Shown one piece after another: positions 16,804 through 25,532 of a stretch of DNA of 64,000 bases (positions within the stretch are counted from its first letter, which is position 1; each line of letters starts with the position of its first letter). The position numbers and the translations under genes were made by a program. Under the pieces are notes generated by a model. That model ran no database searches. It was not told the origin of the DNA and saw only the letters and a list, made by a program, of their open reading frames with translations. The stretch comes from an uncultured Clostridium sp. (GTDB lineage Bacteria; Bacillota; Clostridia; Lachnospirales; Lachnospiraceae), in the NCBI GenBank assembly GCA_947253885.1, contig CAMYAO010000007.1:1-64000 (forward strand). Direction: 5' to 3'.

Positions 16804-16845
16804 GAACCCTTTCGCTGTGAAGAAGCAGTGTAAAGGGTTCTTTTT
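16804..16845 (+). terminator. Rho-independent terminator
   Basis: GAACCCTTT (16804-16812) pairs with AAAGGGTTC (16832-16840), with further inner pairing CGCTG/CAGTG, followed by TTTTT. Confidence 0.85.
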
Positions 16846-16855
16846 ATATTTTTGG

Positions 16856-16884
16856 TTGCATAAGAAGAAAAAGTTGTGTACAAT
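16856..16884 (+). promoter_or_regulatory. promoter of lysA
   Basis: TTGCAT (16856-16861), 17-bp spacer, TACAAT (16879-16884), about 40 bp before the TTG start of lysA. Confidence 0.75.
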
Positions 16885-16926
16885 ATATTACAATTAATTT
16901 TAAGCGGAAGTAAAAGGAGAAAGAAA

Positions 16927-18198
16927 TTGGATAAAAAAACATTTGTTTCAATAGACCAGATTAAAGAAATAACCAAAACATATCCGACTCCTTTTCATTT
17001 ATATGATGAAAAGGGGATTCGTGAAAACGCACAGGCAGTAAAAGAGGCATTTGCATGGAATGACGGGTTTAGAGAATATTTTGCAGTGAAGGCAGAACCT
17101 AACCCTTATATTATGAAAATCTTTAAGGAATACGGCTTCGGTTCCGATTGTTCTTCTTTAACAGAACTGATGCTTTCTGAAAAAGTGGGAATCGTTGGAG
17201 ACGGAATTATGTTTTCTTCCAACGAAACACCTGCAGAAGAATTTATAAAAGCACATGAGCTGGGCGCCATCATTAATTTAGATGACATTACTCATATTGA
17301 CTTTTTGGAAAAAACACTCGGAACACTGCCGGAAACACTGTCTCTGCGTTTTAATCCGGGTGGAGTATATCAGTTGAGCAACGGGATCATGGACAATCCC
17401 GGAGATGCAAAATACGGATTGACGAGACCTCAGATTTTGGAGGGATTTCGTATTTTAAAAGAGAAAGGTGTAAAGCATTTTGGAATGCATGCATTTTTGG
17501 TAAGTAATACAGTTACTAACGATTATTATCCGACTCTGGCAAAAACTTTATTTGAATTTGCAGTAGAAATAAAAGAAAAAACCGGCGTTTCCTTGGAATT
17601 TATCAATCTGTCCGGAGGTGTGGGAATTCCGTATGAACCGGGGCAGACTCCAAATGATATACGTGTAATCGGAGAGGGAGTAGAAAAGGTATATAATGAA
17701 GTTCTGATACCGTCAGGATTAAATCATATTAAAATTTTTGCGGAAATGGGAAGATTTATGACCGGACCGTATGGCTGTTTAGTAACGCAGGCGATTCATG
17801 AAAAACATACTTACAAAGAATATATCGGAGTGGATGCCTGTGCGGCCAATTTGATGAGACCTTGTATTTATGGTGCTTATCATCACATTACGGTAGCCGG
17901 GAAGGAAAAAGCGACGTGTGATCATAAATATGACATCGTAGGTTCCTTGTGTGAGAACAGTGATAAGTTTGCGATTGATCGTATGCTTCCGGAGATTCAA
18001 AAAGGTGATTATCTGATCATTCATGATACAGGGGCACACGGTTTTTCGATGGGTTACAATTACAACGGTCGTTTGCGTTCTGCAGAATTATTGCTGAAAG
18101 AAGACGGAAGTGTTCAGTTGATTCGAAGAGCGGAAACACCTGCGGATTATTTTGCAACTTTTGATTGTTTTGATGAATTTAAAGAATTGGCAGAATAG
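16927..18198 (+). CDS. lysA: diaminopimelate decarboxylase
   Basis: A 423-residue alanine-racemase-fold (type III) PLP decarboxylase, making L-lysine from meso-diaminopimelate. EYFAVKAEPNPY (about residues 44-55) contains the PLP lysine. INLSGGVGIPYEPGQ is the glycine loop, FAEMGRFM follows, and SLCENSDKFA holds the catalytic Cys. The TTG at 16927 is chosen as start because AGGAGA lies 6 bp upstream; an upstream ATG at 16876 overlaps the -10 box and has no ribosome site. It stands alone between two terminators with its own promoter. Confidence 0.9.
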   Translation: MDKKTFVSIDQIKEITKTYPTPFHLYDEKGIRENAQAVKEAFAWNDGFREYFAVKAEPNPYIMKIFKEYGFGSDCSSLTELMLSEKVGIVGDGIMFSSNETPAEEFIKAHELGAIINLDDITHIDFLEKTLGTLPETLSLRFNPGGVYQLSNGIMDNPGDAKYGLTRPQILEGFRILKEKGVKHFGMHAFLVSNTVTNDYYPTLAKTLFEFAVEIKEKTGVSLEFINLSGGVGIPYEPGQTPNDIRVIGEGVEKVYNEVLIPSGLNHIKIFAEMGRFMTGPYGCLVTQAIHEKHTYKEYIGVDACAANLMRPCIYGAYHHITVAGKEKATCDHKYDIVGSLCENSDKFAIDRMLPEIQKGDYLIIHDTGAHGFSMGYNYNGRLRSAELLLKEDGSVQLIRRAETPADYFATFDCFDEFKELAE

Positions 18199-18201
18199 AA
18201 G

Positions 18202-18236
18202 AAAAGGATGAGAGACAACCTCTTTCATCCTTTTTC
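18202..18236 (+). terminator. terminator of lysA
   Basis: AAAAGGATGAGAGA (18202-18215) pairs with TCTTTCATCCTTTT (18221-18234) with one G-U pair; the T-run is part of the arm. Confidence 0.8.
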
Positions 18237-18340
18237 TGTCTGTAAAAAATAATATCAAAGAAAATTGGTTAATTATTTTTCAAATTGTATTGATTTTCAT
18301 TGTGTGCTGTGTTAAGATAACCCTTGTCTGTGAATGATAG

Positions 18341-18422
18341 GCCGCTGTGGCGGAATTGGCAGACGCACTTGACTCAAAATCAAGCGGGTAACTCCGTGCC
18401 GGTTCGAGTCCGGCCAGCGGCA
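18341..18422 (+). tRNA. tRNA-Leu (anticodon CAA)
   Basis: Acceptor GCCGCTG pairs with CAGCGGC; the anticodon stem CTTGA/TCAAG encloses CTCAAAA (anticodon CAA, decoding UUG). The long variable arm fits a class II tRNA. Discriminator base is A and no CCA is encoded. Confidence 0.95.
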
Positions 18423-18424
18423 CT

Positions 18425-18454
18425 AGCTCTAAGGATGTTCCTTAGAGCTTTTTT
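18425..18454 (+). terminator. terminator of tRNA-Leu
   Basis: AGCTCTAAGGA pairs perfectly with TCCTTAGAGCT across a 3-nt loop, followed by T's, right after the tRNA. Confidence 0.9.
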
Positions 18455-18503
18455 ACTTAACAGAAACAAACAAAACCGATGATAGATTGCAGGAGGATGG
18501 GAA

Positions 18504-19454
18504 ATGAACGGAATAAAGCGATTAGGGAATTATAAAGGGATTGTATTGCCAAAGCACGAGATTACAGTGACAGAGCAGGAAGTGGAACAGGAAGTAGAAA
18601 GAGCGGTTTCCTTGGCTGCTACGCAGATTGATAAAGAAACAGAGGAAGCGGAAGCCGGCGATACGGCTGTCATTGATTTTATAGGTTATATTGACGGAGA
18701 GGCATTTCCGGGAGGAGATGGAGAAAGTTATCCGTTGGTATTGGGTTCCGGAAGTTTTATTCCGGGTTTTGAAGAACAGCTGATCGGTCATAAAAAAGGA
18801 GACAGTGTGGATGTAAATGTTACATTTCCGGTTGAGTATCATGCTCCTGAGTACGCAGGAAAAGATGCGATATTTAAAGTAACTGTCAAAAATATACAAA
18901 GTACTTCTGTTCCGGAATTATCAGATGAAGTAATTCAAAAGGTATCCGGGATTAAAACAGTAGAGGAATTTCGTAAATATGTTCACGAACAGATATCTAA
19001 TAAAAAGACAGAAGAGCTTGCGATTGAAAATGAAAATTATGTACTGACCAAAATCGTAGAGGATTCGGAAATTGAAATTTCCGATGAAGCAGTGGAGGAA
19101 AGGGCTGGTGCATTAAAAAACAGTCTGGAAGCTCAATTGAGAAACAGTGGACAGACTTTAGAAGCATACCTTCAGTATAACGGAATTAATGCAGAGGAAT
19201 ATGACACTTATGCAAAGAGAGATGCGTTAAATATGCTAAAAGGACAGGCTGTGTTAGGTGCAATTGCCGAAGCGGAAGGTTATGAATGTACAGAGGCGGA
19301 TCTGGAAGAAGAATTGAAAAATGTCGCAACGGCTTATCAAATGGAAACAGACAAGCTGAAAGAGATGATGGGACAGGACGGCATGAATCTTTTGAGACAG
19401 GATGTGCTGTCAAAACGGGCTTTGGAATTAATTATGAAACTTTCCATTAAATAA
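18504..19454 (+). CDS. trigger-factor-like FKBP-type peptidyl-prolyl isomerase without ribosome-binding domain
   Basis: A 316-residue protein with an FKBP domain at about residues 50-135 (GDTAVIDFIGYIDGEAFPGG, LGSGSFIPGFEEQLIGHKKG) followed by a helical C-terminal region like the trigger-factor arms. Full trigger factor has about 430 residues with an N-terminal ribosome-docking domain; here only about 45 residues precede the FKBP domain and the docking signature is absent. No signal peptide is seen, so a cytoplasmic folding role away from the ribosome is inferred. GCAGGAGGA precedes the ATG. It is a single gene between two terminators. Confidence 0.85.
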   Translation: MNGIKRLGNYKGIVLPKHEITVTEQEVEQEVERAVSLAATQIDKETEEAEAGDTAVIDFIGYIDGEAFPGGDGESYPLVLGSGSFIPGFEEQLIGHKKGDSVDVNVTFPVEYHAPEYAGKDAIFKVTVKNIQSTSVPELSDEVIQKVSGIKTVEEFRKYVHEQISNKKTEELAIENENYVLTKIVEDSEIEISDEAVEERAGALKNSLEAQLRNSGQTLEAYLQYNGINAEEYDTYAKRDALNMLKGQAVLGAIAEAEGYECTEADLEEELKNVATAYQMETDKLKEMMGQDGMNLLRQDVLSKRALELIMKLSIK

Positions 19455-19469
19455 AAGAATAGGAAATAC

Positions 19470-19511
19470 AAAGGGGTATCATTCTGTTTTCTATGAGGAA
19501 CGATATCCTTT
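19470..19511 (+). terminator. terminator after the trigger-factor-like gene
   Basis: AAAGGGGTATCATTC (19470-19484) pairs imperfectly with GAACGATATCCTTTTTT (ending near 19514). The first 13 bases match the inverted-repeat arm at 4391-4408. Confidence 0.7.
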
Positions 19512-19560
19512 TTTGTTTGGAAAACAGAGCGATTTATCGGTTCGGATAGAAGATAGTCAG

Positions 19561-19589
19561 TTTTCAAATATAAGATAATTTGATATAAT
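19561..19589 (+). promoter_or_regulatory. possible promoter of the Asp23-to-recN operon
   Basis: TATAAT (19584-19589) with a weak -35-like TTTTCA 17 bp upstream, about 50 bp before the first gene. Confidence 0.4.
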
Positions 19590-19640
19590 TATGCATAGTA
19601 TTGTATCCTCAATAATTAATGGAAATACAGGAGGTCTATA

Positions 19641-20015
19641 ATGGCAGAAGATAGAAAAGGTTTTCAGATCAATGAAAGTGAAAATGGTCATATTCAGGTT
19701 GCAGATGAGGTGTTGGCGATCATTGCAGGGTTGGCGGCAACAGAAGTAGAAGGTGTCAGCTCTATGGCGGGAGGCATTACAAAGGATTTGATTAGTCGAT
19801 TGGGAATGAAAAAGCTATCCAAAGGAGTAACGGTAGAAATGGGCGAAGGCGGGATTCAGATTTTTTTGAGTCTAAATATATCCTATGGATATGGAATACC
19901 GGAAGTTTCCGCAAAAGTGCAGGAAAAAGTAAAGTTGGAAATTGAAAATATGACAGGATTTACTGTTTCAGAAATAAATGTACGAATTGCAGATGTTGAT
20001 ATGAAATCTTTATAA
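19641..20015 (+). CDS. Asp23/Gls24-family protein (YqhY type)
   Basis: A 124-residue Asp23/Gls24 protein: VADEVLAIIAGLAATEVEGV, then GVTVEMGEGGIQIFLSLNI and a C-terminal VSEINVRIADV strand. The YqhY subgroup sits directly before nusB in many Firmicutes and is tied to lipid/envelope homeostasis (in Bacillus to acetyl-CoA carboxylase activity). No signal peptide or transmembrane helix is seen. TACAGGAGG precedes the ATG. First gene of a ten-gene run to recN. Confidence 0.9.
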   Translation: MAEDRKGFQINESENGHIQVADEVLAIIAGLAATEVEGVSSMAGGITKDLISRLGMKKLSKGVTVEMGEGGIQIFLSLNISYGYGIPEVSAKVQEKVKLEIENMTGFTVSEINVRIADVDMKSL

Positions 20016-20030
20016 GAAGTTGGGGAATAT

Positions 20031-20462
20031 ATGACACGTCGTGAAATTAGAGAAGAAATATATAAAATTATTTTCAGTATAGAGTTTCATCCATACGAAG
20101 AACTGGAGAGTCAGATAGAATTTGCATTTGATGCACTTGTAACTATCACAGATGAAGATCGATTTGTAAAAGGAAAGGGGTATCCGACAGAAGAGGATCT
20201 TTCCTATATCAAGAATAAGGTATTGGCAATCGGGAAGCAGGCGGAGGAGATCGATGCCAGAATAAATGAAGTAGTAACAAATTGGCGAACGTCTCGAATG
20301 GGGAAGGCAGAGTTGTCTGCGATTCGACTTGCTTATTATGAGATGATGGAAGAGCATCTGACACCTGCTATTGTAATTAATGAAGCGGTAGAACTTGTAA
20401 AAAAATACGGAGGAGAGGAATCTTCCGGATTTGTAAACGGAGTGTTGGCAAAGCTTGTATGA
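20031..20462 (+). CDS. nusB: transcription antitermination factor NusB
   Basis: A 143-residue all-helical RNA-binding protein that acts with NusE (S10) on boxA of rRNA leaders. The end pattern TPAIVINEAVELVKKYGGEESSGFVNGVL is the family signature, seen here from about residue 108 (TPAIVINEAVELVKKY, then a SSGFVNGVL block). Length is typical. It overlaps xseA by 4 bp (ATGA). Confidence 0.93.
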   Translation: MTRREIREEIYKIIFSIEFHPYEELESQIEFAFDALVTITDEDRFVKGKGYPTEEDLSYIKNKVLAIGKQAEEIDARINEVVTNWRTSRMGKAELSAIRLAYYEMMEEHLTPAIVINEAVELVKKYGGEESSGFVNGVLAKLV

Positions 20463-21763
20463 AAGACAGAACCTCAATTTACACCGTATCTCAAATCAAC
20501 ACCTATATAAAAAATCTGTTTATTCAGGATTTTTTACTGGCAAGAGTATCTGTGAAAGGTGAAGTATCCAATTGCAAATATCACAGTAGCGGACATGTTT
20601 ATTTTTCTTTGAAAGATTCTTCTGGTGTCTTATCTGCAATCATGTTTCGAAGCAGTAAGGCAAAGGGACTCTCCTTTCCGATGAAAGATGGAGACAAGGT
20701 TGTAGTAGACGGAGCAATCCGTATTTTCGAAGCTCAGGGCAAATACCAACTATATGCGGATACCATCGAATTGGAAGGTCTCGGAAATCTTTATCTGGAA
20801 TTTGCGCAATTGAAGCGTGAATTGGAAGAGATGGGGATGTTTGCACCTGAGTATAAAAGACCGATTCCGAAGTATGCAAAGACAATCGGGGTTGTAACAG
20901 CAAGCACCGGTGCAGCTATTCGAGACATTCAAACTGTTGCAAAAAGAAGAAATCCGTATGTACAACTGTTGCTATATCCGGCACTTGTACAAGGGGAAGG
21001 TGCTTCTGAATCAATTATAAAAGGGATTCGGGCATTGGATTCTTATGGTGTGGATATTATTATAATCGGTCGGGGCGGCGGCTCTATGGAAGATTTGTGG
21101 GCTTTTAATAACAGAAAGTTGGCAGAAGAGATTTTTCAGTGTAATACACCGATTATATCAGCTGTAGGTCATGAGGTGGATTTTACAATTGCAGATTTTG
21201 TGTCCGATTTGCGAGCAGCAACACCGTCTGCAGCGGCAGAGATTGCGGTGTATGATGTTTCCGGTGTGTTTAAAGCGATGGAACAATTTCAACATCAGCT
21301 GATCGGCGGTTTGCGTCTTAGAATCAGTAATACGAAGGCAGTGAAAAATCGTTATAATGAGAAGCTTTTTCACAGAATGGAAATGACTTTACGTCAATAT
21401 CGTGCCGATTTGAGAGAGCATTTTTTAAATCTGGAGAGGGTCAATCCGAAACGAAATCTACAGGATCAGATATTAAAAATAACCGTATTGCAGGATCAGA
21501 TGAATGTATTGATTGCCGGAAAACTGTCTGATTATATTCACAGACATCAGCATTTAAAGGATCGTATGGAAAATCTTTCTCCATATTATAAGATTGGAAA
21601 TGGATACGGATATATTTGCGGTACGGACAACCAACCGGTTTTACATATAGATTCACTTTCAAAAGGAGATATTCTGACAATCGTATTGCAGGACGGAACG
21701 GTTCAGTCACAGGTAATAGACACCGTAAAAAGATCTATTGCACAAGGAGAGACAGATGAGTAA
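20459..21763 (+). CDS. xseA: exodeoxyribonuclease VII large subunit
   Basis: A 434-residue catalytic subunit that, with XseB, degrades single-stranded DNA. It has an N-terminal OB-fold (YTVSQINTYIKN at about residues 8-19; GHVYFSLKD), then the catalytic region with GVVTASTGAAIRDI, IIGRGGGSMEDLWAFN and VGHEVDFTIADFVSDLRAAT, a coiled-coil stretch (about 290-370) and a C-terminal strand. It starts in the ATGA overlap with nusB and overlaps xseB by 8 bp. Confidence 0.95.
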   Translation: MKDRTSIYTVSQINTYIKNLFIQDFLLARVSVKGEVSNCKYHSSGHVYFSLKDSSGVLSAIMFRSSKAKGLSFPMKDGDKVVVDGAIRIFEAQGKYQLYADTIELEGLGNLYLEFAQLKRELEEMGMFAPEYKRPIPKYAKTIGVVTASTGAAIRDIQTVAKRRNPYVQLLLYPALVQGEGASESIIKGIRALDSYGVDIIIIGRGGGSMEDLWAFNNRKLAEEIFQCNTPIISAVGHEVDFTIADFVSDLRAATPSAAAEIAVYDVSGVFKAMEQFQHQLIGGLRLRISNTKAVKNRYNEKLFHRMEMTLRQYRADLREHFLNLERVNPKRNLQDQILKITVLQDQMNVLIAGKLSDYIHRHQHLKDRMENLSPYYKIGNGYGYICGTDNQPVLHIDSLSKGDILTIVLQDGTVQSQVIDTVKRSIAQGETDE

Positions 21764-21983
21764 TTCAGAAAAAACAGTCGAGGAATTATTTTCAGAGATA
21801 GAGGAAATTATTTTAAAAATGCAGAATCCGGAAGTATCGTTAACAGAATCTATGCAACTTTATGAAAAAGGGGTGGAAAATCTGAAAAACTGTACAGAAC
21901 AGCTGGATCTGATTGAAAAGCAGATCCAACAACTTACAGAATCAGGTGAAACAATCCCGTTAGATAGACAAGAAGGTCGGTAA
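21756..21983 (+). CDS. xseB: exodeoxyribonuclease VII small subunit
   Basis: A 75-residue helical hairpin protein: TVEELFSEIEEIILKMQNPE, SLTESMQLYEKGVENLKNC. Several XseB copies bind the coiled coil of XseA. The start at 21756 follows AAGGAGA at the end of xseA; an upstream in-frame ATG at 21738 lies before that ribosome site and is rejected. Its stop shares one base with the ispA start (TAATG). Confidence 0.93.
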   Translation: MSNSEKTVEELFSEIEEIILKMQNPEVSLTESMQLYEKGVENLKNCTEQLDLIEKQIQQLTESGETIPLDRQEGR

Positions 21984-22852
21984 TGAATGAGAAAAAAGAC
22001 GAAGTAGAGGCAATCATCGCCTCCTATCTGCCAAAAGAAGAAGGACTGCAAAAGACAGTTCTTCAGGCGATGAATTACAGTTTTCTGGCAGGAGGAAAAC
22101 GACTGCGCCCGATCTTGATGTTGGAAACTTATCGCATGTTGGGTGGAACTTCTAAAATAATCGAACCGTTTATGGCGGCAATAGAAATGATTCATACATA
22201 TTCCCTGATTCATGATGATCTGCCTGCTATGGATAATGATGAATTGCGTCGAGGAAGACCAACCACTCATATTGCGTTTACAGAAGCAATGGCGATTTTA
22301 GCGGGAGACGGATTGTTAAATTTGTCCTTTGAGTCGGCATTGTCGGCTTTTCAAATTGAGCCGAAAAATCCAAACATTATAAAGGCACTTCAATTATTAT
22401 TTCATCATTCCGGTATTTACGGAATGATCGGCGGTCAGGTGGCAGATGTAGAATGGGAAAGTAAAGTGCCGGATCTTGAGGTACTGGAGTTTATCTATAA
22501 TTTAAAAACAGGTGCTTTATTAGAGGCTGCAATGGTGACAGGCGCTGTTCTTGCAAATGCTGATCAAAGCCAAATAGAGCTTGTTTCCGGTGCGGCTAAA
22601 AAAATTGGAATGGCATATCAGATAGAGGATGATATTTTGGATATTGCAGGAGATCAGACTTTGATCGGGAAGCCGGTCGGTTCCGACCGAAGAAATCACA
22701 AAATAACGTATGCATCTCTATTGGGGATTGAGAAGGCAGGCAGGGAAGCCGAACGATTGTCAAAAGAAGCATTACAGGATTTGGATCCACTGCTGCAGAG
22801 AAATCCATATCTGAAAGAATTGTTAACAGGCTTGATAAACAGAAAAAAATAG
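21983..22852 (+). CDS. ispA: polyprenyl synthetase, geranyl/farnesyl diphosphate synthase
   Basis: A 289-residue prenyltransferase that condenses IPP with allylic diphosphates. The first aspartate-rich motif is DDLPAMDND (residues 78-86) and the second is IEDDILD (about 213-219); GGKRLRP (37-43) binds IPP. The spacing DD-x4-D of the first motif and overall size fit bacterial FPP synthase. It lies in an operon with dxs, which feeds the same pathway. Confidence 0.93.
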   Translation: MNEKKDEVEAIIASYLPKEEGLQKTVLQAMNYSFLAGGKRLRPILMLETYRMLGGTSKIIEPFMAAIEMIHTYSLIHDDLPAMDNDELRRGRPTTHIAFTEAMAILAGDGLLNLSFESALSAFQIEPKNPNIIKALQLLFHHSGIYGMIGGQVADVEWESKVPDLEVLEFIYNLKTGALLEAAMVTGAVLANADQSQIELVSGAAKKIGMAYQIEDDILDIAGDQTLIGKPVGSDRRNHKITYASLLGIEKAGREAERLSKEALQDLDPLLQRNPYLKELLTGLINRKK

Positions 22853-22863
22853 AGGGAACGGTT

Positions 22864-24732
22864 ATGGCAGTATTAGACCAGATATATGGACCGAATGATA
22901 TAAAAAATATAAAACAAGAAGATTTAGCAGAATTAGCACAGGAAATCCGAGATTTTTTAATACAGAATATTTCAAAAACCGGAGGGCATCTGGGTTCCAA
23001 TCTGGGAGCAGTAGAATTGACAATGGCATTGCATAGAGTGTTTCAGCTTCCTGAGGATAAAATGATATGGGATGTAGGTCATCAGTCCTACGTACATAAG
23101 ATTTTGACAGGAAGAAAGGATGAATTTCAACATTTGAGGCAGTTTGGGGGATTGAGCGGATTCCCGAAACGTACGGAAAGCCCTTGTGACTGTTATGAAA
23201 CCGGTCATAGTTCCACTTCCATTTCTGCAGGATTGGGTTTTGCAAAGGCAAGAGATCTTTTGCATCAGTCTCACAGTGTGATTTCAATTATCGGGGACGG
23301 AGCCATGACAGGAGGAATGGCATTTGAGGCAATTAACAATGCTTCTAATTTACATACAAATTATATTATTGTTTTAAATGATAATGAGATGTCTATTTCG
23401 GAAAATGTAGGAGGAATGTCAAGACATTTGACTTCTCTTCGTACCGCAGTACGTTATCAAGAATTAAAGACAGATCTGAAAGCTTCGCTGAAGAAAGTAC
23501 CGTTTGGAAATGCGGTTGTTGAGAGCCTGCATAATACGAAAAACAGTATTAAACAACTCGTGATACCGGGAATGATATTTGAAAATATGGGACTCACTTA
23601 TCTGGGACCTGTCGACGGACATGATATATCCGAGTTGGAGAGAGTTTTGCAGGAGTCAAAAAAAATAAACGGAGTAGTAGTCGTACATGTTTTGACTAAA
23701 AAAGGGAAGGGCTATAAGCCTGCGGAGCTGCATCCTTCTAGTTTTCACGGAGTCGGTCCGTTTGATGTCGAGACCGGTAATCCAATAAAACGTAAAACAA
23801 ATCCGGATTATACCAACGTTTTTTCTGCTGTTATTTGTGAAATGGCACAACAGGACCCGAACATAGTGGCCATTACAGCTGCTATGCGTGACGGAACCGG
23901 ATTGAAAGCTTTTCATTCAAAATTTCCGGAGAGATTTTTTGATGTTGGAATTGCGGAGGGGCATGCAGTCGGATTTGCGGCAGGTTTGGCAGCAGCCGGA
24001 TTAAAACCGTATTTTGCCGTATATTCGGCTTTTTTACAGAGAGGATATGATCAGTTAATTGAAGATGTCTGTCTTCAGAATCTGCCGGTTGTATTTTGTA
24101 TTGACCGTGCGGGTTTAGTTGGAGCCGACGGAGATACTCATCAAGGTATGTTTGATATTTCTTATCTTATGAATATTCCGAATATAACGGTTATGGCTCC
24201 TAAAAATATGTGGGAAATGGCAGATATGCTTCGGTTTACCGCCACCTATCCATATCCGATTGCAATTCGATATGCAAGGGGAGAGGCATCTGATTGTTTT
24301 AAACTTCCGAGAAGACCGATTGTATACGGAAAAGGAGAGGTAATCGAACAGGGAGAAGAGATTGCACTGGTAGCTTTGGGTACTATGGTTGAAACGGCAG
24401 GAAAAGTTTCGGAGTTGTTAAAGGAAAAAGGCTTTTTTCCAACGATTGTGAATGCAAGATTTGCGAAACCGATGGATATGGAGTTAATGGGAAAGATTGC
24501 AAACAGTCATTCTCTCCTGGTGACCATAGAAGAATCAGTTGTAATGGGAGGTTTCGGAGAGACGTTAATCTCGAAACTACATTGTGAAAAAGAAGAACAT
24601 GCTCAGATATTGAATATCGGAATCAGAGATGAATTTGTGCCGCACGGCTCTGTAAGTGATTTACACCGACAGCAAGGATTGGATCCGGAGTCGATAGCTG
24701 AAAAAATACTGGCATATTTAGGTGAAAAATGA
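22864..24732 (+). CDS. dxs: 1-deoxy-D-xylulose-5-phosphate synthase
   Basis: A 622-residue transketolase-family enzyme making DXP from pyruvate and glyceraldehyde-3-phosphate, the entry step of the MEP pathway. GGHLGSNLGAVELT (from about residue 40), the TPP/Mg motif GDGAMTGGMAFEAINN (about 145-160), the YAMP-like pyrimidine domain around DVGIAEGHAVGFAAG, and DRAGLVGADGDTHQG are seen. It lies 11 bp after ispA and overlaps tlyA by 4 bp. Confidence 0.96.
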   Translation: MAVLDQIYGPNDIKNIKQEDLAELAQEIRDFLIQNISKTGGHLGSNLGAVELTMALHRVFQLPEDKMIWDVGHQSYVHKILTGRKDEFQHLRQFGGLSGFPKRTESPCDCYETGHSSTSISAGLGFAKARDLLHQSHSVISIIGDGAMTGGMAFEAINNASNLHTNYIIVLNDNEMSISENVGGMSRHLTSLRTAVRYQELKTDLKASLKKVPFGNAVVESLHNTKNSIKQLVIPGMIFENMGLTYLGPVDGHDISELERVLQESKKINGVVVVHVLTKKGKGYKPAELHPSSFHGVGPFDVETGNPIKRKTNPDYTNVFSAVICEMAQQDPNIVAITAAMRDGTGLKAFHSKFPERFFDVGIAEGHAVGFAAGLAAAGLKPYFAVYSAFLQRGYDQLIEDVCLQNLPVVFCIDRAGLVGADGDTHQGMFDISYLMNIPNITVMAPKNMWEMADMLRFTATYPYPIAIRYARGEASDCFKLPRRPIVYGKGEVIEQGEEIALVALGTMVETAGKVSELLKEKGFFPTIVNARFAKPMDMELMGKIANSHSLLVTIEESVVMGGFGETLISKLHCEKEEHAQILNIGIRDEFVPHGSVSDLHRQQGLDPESIAEKILAYLGEK

Positions 24733-25532
24733 AAGAGCGATTAGATGTTTTATTGGTAAAAAGAAAACTGGCGCCTTCCAGAGAGAAAGCAAAGGCTTTT
24801 ATAATGGCAGGAGATGTTTATGTAGATAATCAGAAAGAGGATAAACCGGGAACCACTTTTTCTGACACCGTTTCGATCGAGGTAAGAGGAAAAGGATTGC
24901 GCTATGTTAGTAGAGGCGGATTAAAGCTGGAAAAAGCGATGAAGTCTTTTCGGATTTCTTTAGAGGGTCTTGTTTGTATGGATATAGGAGCTTCGACCGG
25001 AGGATTCACAGACTGCATGTTGCAGAACGGTGCAAAAAAAGTATATGCTGTAGATGTGGGATACGGTCAATTTGCATGGAAGCTTCGTCAGGACGAGCGA
25101 GTTGTCTGCATGGAGAAAACGAACATTCGTTATGTGACTCCGAAAGATATAGGGGAGTTATTGGACTTTGCCTCTGTAGATGTTTCTTTTATTTCTCTAA
25201 CTAAAATTTTGGAGCCTGCAAAGGCATTATTAACAGAGAACGGTCGAATGGTATGTCTGATTAAACCGCAGTTTGAAGCGGGCAGGGATAAGGTTGGGAA
25301 AAAAGGAGTAGTTCGGGATTCCGCCGTTCATTTAGAAGTGATACAAACAGTAACGGATTATGCAAGGTCTATCGGATTTACTATTTTAAATTTGGATTTT
25401 TCTCCGGTAAAAGGTCCCGAAGGAAATATTGAATATTTGATGTATATTCAAAAAGGAGAAGTGACAAGGCAGACAGGAGAAGTTTCAGAGACTGCGATTG
25501 TAAAAGCGGCCCATGCAGAATTGGATAAGTAA
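24729..25532 (+). CDS. tlyA: TlyA-family rRNA 2'-O-methyltransferase (S4 + FtsJ-like)
   Basis: A 267-residue protein with an N-terminal S4 RNA-binding domain (RLDVLLVKRKLAPSREKAKA, about residues 3-22, through about 65) and an FtsJ-like SAM domain (CMDIGASTGGFTDCML, about 81-96; DVSFISLTKIL; LIKPQFEAGR). TlyA proteins methylate cytidines of 16S and 23S rRNA; the operon position matches YqxC of Bacillus. Starts in an ATGA overlap with dxs. Confidence 0.93.
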   Translation: MKERLDVLLVKRKLAPSREKAKAFIMAGDVYVDNQKEDKPGTTFSDTVSIEVRGKGLRYVSRGGLKLEKAMKSFRISLEGLVCMDIGASTGGFTDCMLQNGAKKVYAVDVGYGQFAWKLRQDERVVCMEKTNIRYVTPKDIGELLDFASVDVSFISLTKILEPAKALLTENGRMVCLIKPQFEAGRDKVGKKGVVRDSAVHLEVIQTVTDYARSIGFTILNLDFSPVKGPEGNIEYLMYIQKGEVTRQTGEVSETAIVKAAHAELDK

